A stretch of 64,000 nucleotides of DNA. Source: JACVRN01 sp036389255. GTDB lineage: Bacteria; Acidobacteriota; Blastocatellia; Pyrinomonadales; Pyrinomonadaceae. Positions 61,310 through 64,000 of this stretch are shown here, piece after piece; the first letter of the stretch is position 1; every line of letters starts with the position of its first letter. The DNA lies in contig DASVQI010000006.1 in assembly GCA_036389255.1 (NCBI GenBank), positions 496,001 through 560,000 of the forward strand, given 5' to 3'. The notes beneath the pieces were generated by a model. The model saw only the letters and a list, made by a program, of their open reading frames with translations, did no database searches and had not been told where the DNA came from. A program made the position numbers and the translations under genes.

Positions 61310-64000
61310 ATGCCTCGCTCGTTCCCTTCAAATTCACGAAGAAGGTCAACAATCGCTCTTATATTCACGGCGACGTTTCTGCTGATTACGGCTGTTGCGC
61401 CTGCCGGATTATTTAACTTGCTAGGAGTTGCCGGTTCGGAAGCGTCTGCCAGAGAGACGAGCGCGGCCTCTGCGGTGAAGCCTTCCGCGTCGGCAGCACA
61501 GCCGCTCGTCTCTTCGGGCGAAATCTCATTTTCGTCCCAGACCTTCAGCGTGAACGAGGGAGCCGGTACGGCCAATATCACTCTGGCTCGAACGAATGGC
61601 TCAAGCGGCGTGCTTGCGGGGAAGGTCACGCTGGCGAACGTAACGACTTCTTCCTCTGACTACGTCTTCAGCCCCGGCTCGGTTGATACGGCTTTCAATT
61701 ATTCCGCCCCAATCAGCGCAGGACTCGCTCTCAGCTATGGGTATCCGACGATGGCGCTACAGGCAGACGGCAAGTTGCTCGTAACGGAGAATACGGGCAT
61801 CTACCGGCTCAATCCTGATGGCAGCACAGACACTGCGTTCGGCGTGGGCACTACTTTGAATTCGGGAACTAACGCAGCAGCCATACAGCCGGACGGGAAG
61901 ATAATCATAGCCGGGGGCTTTACGACCATCAACAATCAGAGGGCCAATCACGTGGCTCGCCTCAATGGCGATGGTAGTTTCGACCCCAGCTTCGATGTCG
62001 GCACGGGGCCGAGCGACGGTTACATAAAGATTGTGATTGTGCAGCCGGACGGCAAGGTGCTCGTGCTGGGAGACTTCAAAAATTTTAACGGCATCCAGCA
62101 GACCGGTCTGGTACGTCTCAACACGAATGGCAGCGTAGATACTTCGTACGTATCTCCGGTAGGAATTTTCCAGTATTCGATGGCTTTGCAGTCTGACGGA
62201 AAGGTGTTGGTCGGAGGCTCAGGCGGCATCCAGAGGCTCAATACGGATGGCACACCCGACAACACATTTAACCCTCAATTTAGCGGTGCCTATCCCTTTA
62301 TAGACAACATCGTCGTGCAGCCCGATGGCAAAGTCATAATAGTGGGTAACTTTGACCACGTGAGCGGGCAGGTTACTTACGGAATCGCGCGACTCAACGT
62401 GAACGGAAGCCTCGACTCAACTTTTAATACCGGCACGGGCCCGGACGCTAATCCAGTGGGTCTGGCCTTGCAGCCCGATGGTAAAGTCCTTATCGGCGGC
62501 AGCTTCAAATCTTTTAACGGCACAACGGCTAATACCGTAGCGCGGCTCAACGTGGACGGCAGTCTGGATACGACATTCGTCTCCGGCACCGCAAATCAAT
62601 TCAGCAGCGCGTGGGTCAACAATATATTGTTACAGCCGGACGGGAAGATGTATATCAGGGGCTCTTTCTCTGCGCCCGGCGCAAAGCCGTACTTCGCGCG
62701 TTTGCGTAACGACCTGTTCGTTGCATGGCAGGACGGAGATTCGAGCAACAAGACTGTCACCTTGCCCATCGTCAACGACCAGCTCGATGAAGTGGACGAG
62801 ACGCTGACGCTCAACATAGCGCCGATAGACGGCGCTCAGCTCGGCACGCCTTCAACTGCTACGCTGACGATTCTGGATAACGACGTGACGCTCTCCAACG
62901 TGTCGGGCAGTGGCACCTTCGCTTCGACCGCTACGCTGACGGCGACGCTGACGAAGAACGGCTCCGGCTTAAGCGGCAAGACCATCAACTTCAGCTTGAA
63001 CGGCGTCGCGCTCGGACAGGGGACAACCGATGCGAACGGCGTGGCGACTTTTTCGAACGTGAACATCACGGGTTTCGGTGCCGGGACATACACGGGTGCA
63101 GTTAGCGCCAGCTTTGCGGGCGACTCTACCTACGGCGCTAAGAGCGGCACAGGCCCGCTCGTAATCAACAAGGCAGACCAGACGATTACGCTGGGGCCGC
63201 TCCCTGACAAGACCGCCTCGGATCAGGACTTTAATGTCACATCCACCGTGACCTCCGGTTTTTTGACTGTGAGCTACTCTGCCAGTGGCCAATGTACTAT
63301 GGGTAACTTCAGCAGCAGCGTGCATATTACGGGCGTCGGCACATGCACCATCAAGGCCAATCAGGCGGGAAACAACAACTATAATCCAGCCCCTGAGGTT
63401 CAGAAGACCTTCAACATCACAAAGGCTACGAAGACGCCCAACGTTACCTCGTCAGCCAATCCCTCGGACTTCGGTCAGAGCGTGACCTTCACCGCCACGA
63501 TTCCTTCAGGCGGGGCCGTGCCGACCGGGACTATACAGTTCAAGGTGGACGGCGTGAACGCGGGTGGGCCAATTGCTGTGACTCCGAGCGGGATTACGAG
63601 CGGCTCCGCTTCTTTCTCGACATCCACTTTGTCAACCGGGACACATACTGTAACGGCTGACTACTCCGGCGACTCAAACTTTAATCCGACGAGCGGTACG
63701 CTCACAAACGGGCAGGTGGTCAAAACACCGCCCACAATCTCAATCCTTGACTTCTCTATCACGGAGGGCAGCGCCGGGACGAAGAATGCCGCCTTCACCG
63801 TCTTGCTATCCGCTTCTAGCAACCTGACGGTCAAAGTTGATTACGCCACGGCCAACGGCACAGCCATCGCGGGCTCTGATTATCAAGCGACGACGGGCAC
63901 GTTGACCTTCAGCTCCTTCCAGACCATAAAGACCGTCAACGTGGTTCTGACCGCAGACACTATCAACGAGCCTGATGAGACTTTCTTTCTTAACCTGACG
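61310..64000 (+). CDS. Secreted protein, 3'-partial: propeller nested in Calx-beta, Ig-like repeats
   Basis: 897 codons, open to the right edge. GGAGAG lies 6 bp before ATG 61310. A twin-Arg-like basic start (SRRRS) and a hydrophobic stretch (IALIFTATFLLITAVAPAG) form a signal peptide. Residues ~72-124 are the first half of a Calx-beta domain (FSVNEGAGTANITL). Residues ~125-466 hold seven delta-60-type repeats (core xQPDGKxxxxGxF), enough for a seven-bladed propeller. Residues ~467-527 are the second half of the Calx-beta (VNDQLDEVDETLTLNI, TILDND). Three Ig-like units follow, then another Calx-beta (ITEGSAGTKNAAFTV). Extracellular or surface adhesion is a guess. It is probably unrelated to the cluster. 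Confidence 0.85.
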   Translation, partial: MPRSFPSNSRRRSTIALIFTATFLLITAVAPAGLFNLLGVAGSEASARETSAASAVKPSASAAQPLVSSGEISFSSQTFSVNEGAGTANITLARTNGSSGVLAGKVTLANVTTSSSDYVFSPGSVDTAFNYSAPISAGLALSYGYPTMALQADGKLLVTENTGIYRLNPDGSTDTAFGVGTTLNSGTNAAAIQPDGKIIIAGGFTTINNQRANHVARLNGDGSFDPSFDVGTGPSDGYIKIVIVQPDGKVLVLGDFKNFNGIQQTGLVRLNTNGSVDTSYVSPVGIFQYSMALQSDGKVLVGGSGGIQRLNTDGTPDNTFNPQFSGAYPFIDNIVVQPDGKVIIVGNFDHVSGQVTYGIARLNVNGSLDSTFNTGTGPDANPVGLALQPDGKVLIGGSFKSFNGTTANTVARLNVDGSLDTTFVSGTANQFSSAWVNNILLQPDGKMYIRGSFSAPGAKPYFARLRNDLFVAWQDGDSSNKTVTLPIVNDQLDEVDETLTLNIAPIDGAQLGTPSTATLTILDNDVTLSNVSGSGTFASTATLTATLTKNGSGLSGKTINFSLNGVALGQGTTDANGVATFSNVNITGFGAGTYTGAVSASFAGDSTYGAKSGTGPLVINKADQTITLGPLPDKTASDQDFNVTSTVTSGFLTVSYSASGQCTMGNFSSSVHITGVGTCTIKANQAGNNNYNPAPEVQKTFNITKATKTPNVTSSANPSDFGQSVTFTATIPSGGAVPTGTIQFKVDGVNAGGPIAVTPSGITSGSASFSTSTLSTGTHTVTADYSGDSNFNPTSGTLTNGQVVKTPPTISILDFSITEGSAGTKNAAFTVLLSASSNLTVKVDYATANGTAIAGSDYQATTGTLTFSSFQTIKTVNVVLTADTINEPDETFFLNLT

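Noticed and set aside
1..64000. CRISPR arrays, insertion sequences, tRNA or rRNA genes
   Set aside because: No regularly spaced repeats, transposase-like genes, or RNA gene signatures seen. The repeated DNA is from homologous PKS domains and the propeller repeats.

Overview
The window is dominated by a trans-acyltransferase (trans-AT) polyketide synthase / NRPS hybrid assembly line of about 48.7 kb. It is followed by its tailoring, acyltransferase and export genes, a phosphopantetheinyl transferase, and the start of a large secreted repeat protein. There are no RNA genes, insertion sequences or CRISPR arrays that I can see. The DNA is moderately GC-rich. The secreted protein at the right end (seven delta-60-type propeller repeats plus Calx-beta and Ig-like modules) is of a kind common in Acidobacteriota (Blastocatellia-like) and a few other soil phyla. 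I therefore infer a soil acidobacterium-like host, but no ribosomal or housekeeping gene is present to prove it.

Layout. (1) 1-48695, + strand: four giant synthase genes. The first is cut by the left edge. In order they encode [C-methyltransferase end?]-ACP | KS1-KR-ACP | KS2-(carrier-like insert)-ACP, then C-A(predicted Gly)-carrier | KS3, then linker-DH-KR-ACP | KS4-DH-KR-ACP | KS5-(insert)-KR-ACP | KS6-KR-ACP | KS7-KR-ACP | KS8, then DH-ACP-ACP-KR | KS9-(insert)-DH-ACP | KS10-ACP | KS11-DH-KR-ACP-ACP-TE. None of the modules contains an AT. All 11 ketosynthases keep the Cys-His-His triad. (2) 48783-56952, + strand: FAD monooxygenase of the polyether-epoxidase type; a three-domain protein with two acyltransferase-like domains and a PfaD-type enoyl reductase, supplying extender units and ER in trans; a protein of unknown family; a GIY-YIG-fold protein; a methyltransferase; and an MFS exporter. 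(3) 56915-60486, - strand: a large polytopic membrane protein translationally coupled to an Sfp-type phosphopantetheinyl transferase that can activate the carriers. (4) 60487-61309: intergenic region with candidate divergent promoters. (5) 61310 to the right edge: secreted propeller/Calx-beta/Ig protein, probably outside the cluster.

How it works together. The chain enters from upstream, is elongated by KS1 and KS2, receives glycine from the NRPS module, then passes nine KS steps and is released by the C-terminal thioesterase. The DH/KR pattern predicts two double bonds after the glycine, then three hydroxyls, a double bond, an unreduced stretch (KS9/KS10 modules lack KR) and a final DH/KR unit next to the released carboxyl. 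Epoxidation or hydroxylation and O-methylation are the likely late steps, and the MFS protein is the likely exporter.

The most unusual points are the following. Carrier-like domains are embedded inside the post-KS linkers of KS2, KS5 and KS9, with the phosphopantetheine serine kept, replaced by Thr, and replaced by Tyr respectively. The break between genes 2 and 3 separates a KS from its own flanking linker. KS8 lacks that linker entirely and works with a DH-ACP-ACP-KR block on the next protein. An unknown gene and a GIY-YIG gene overlap in the middle of the tailoring operon.
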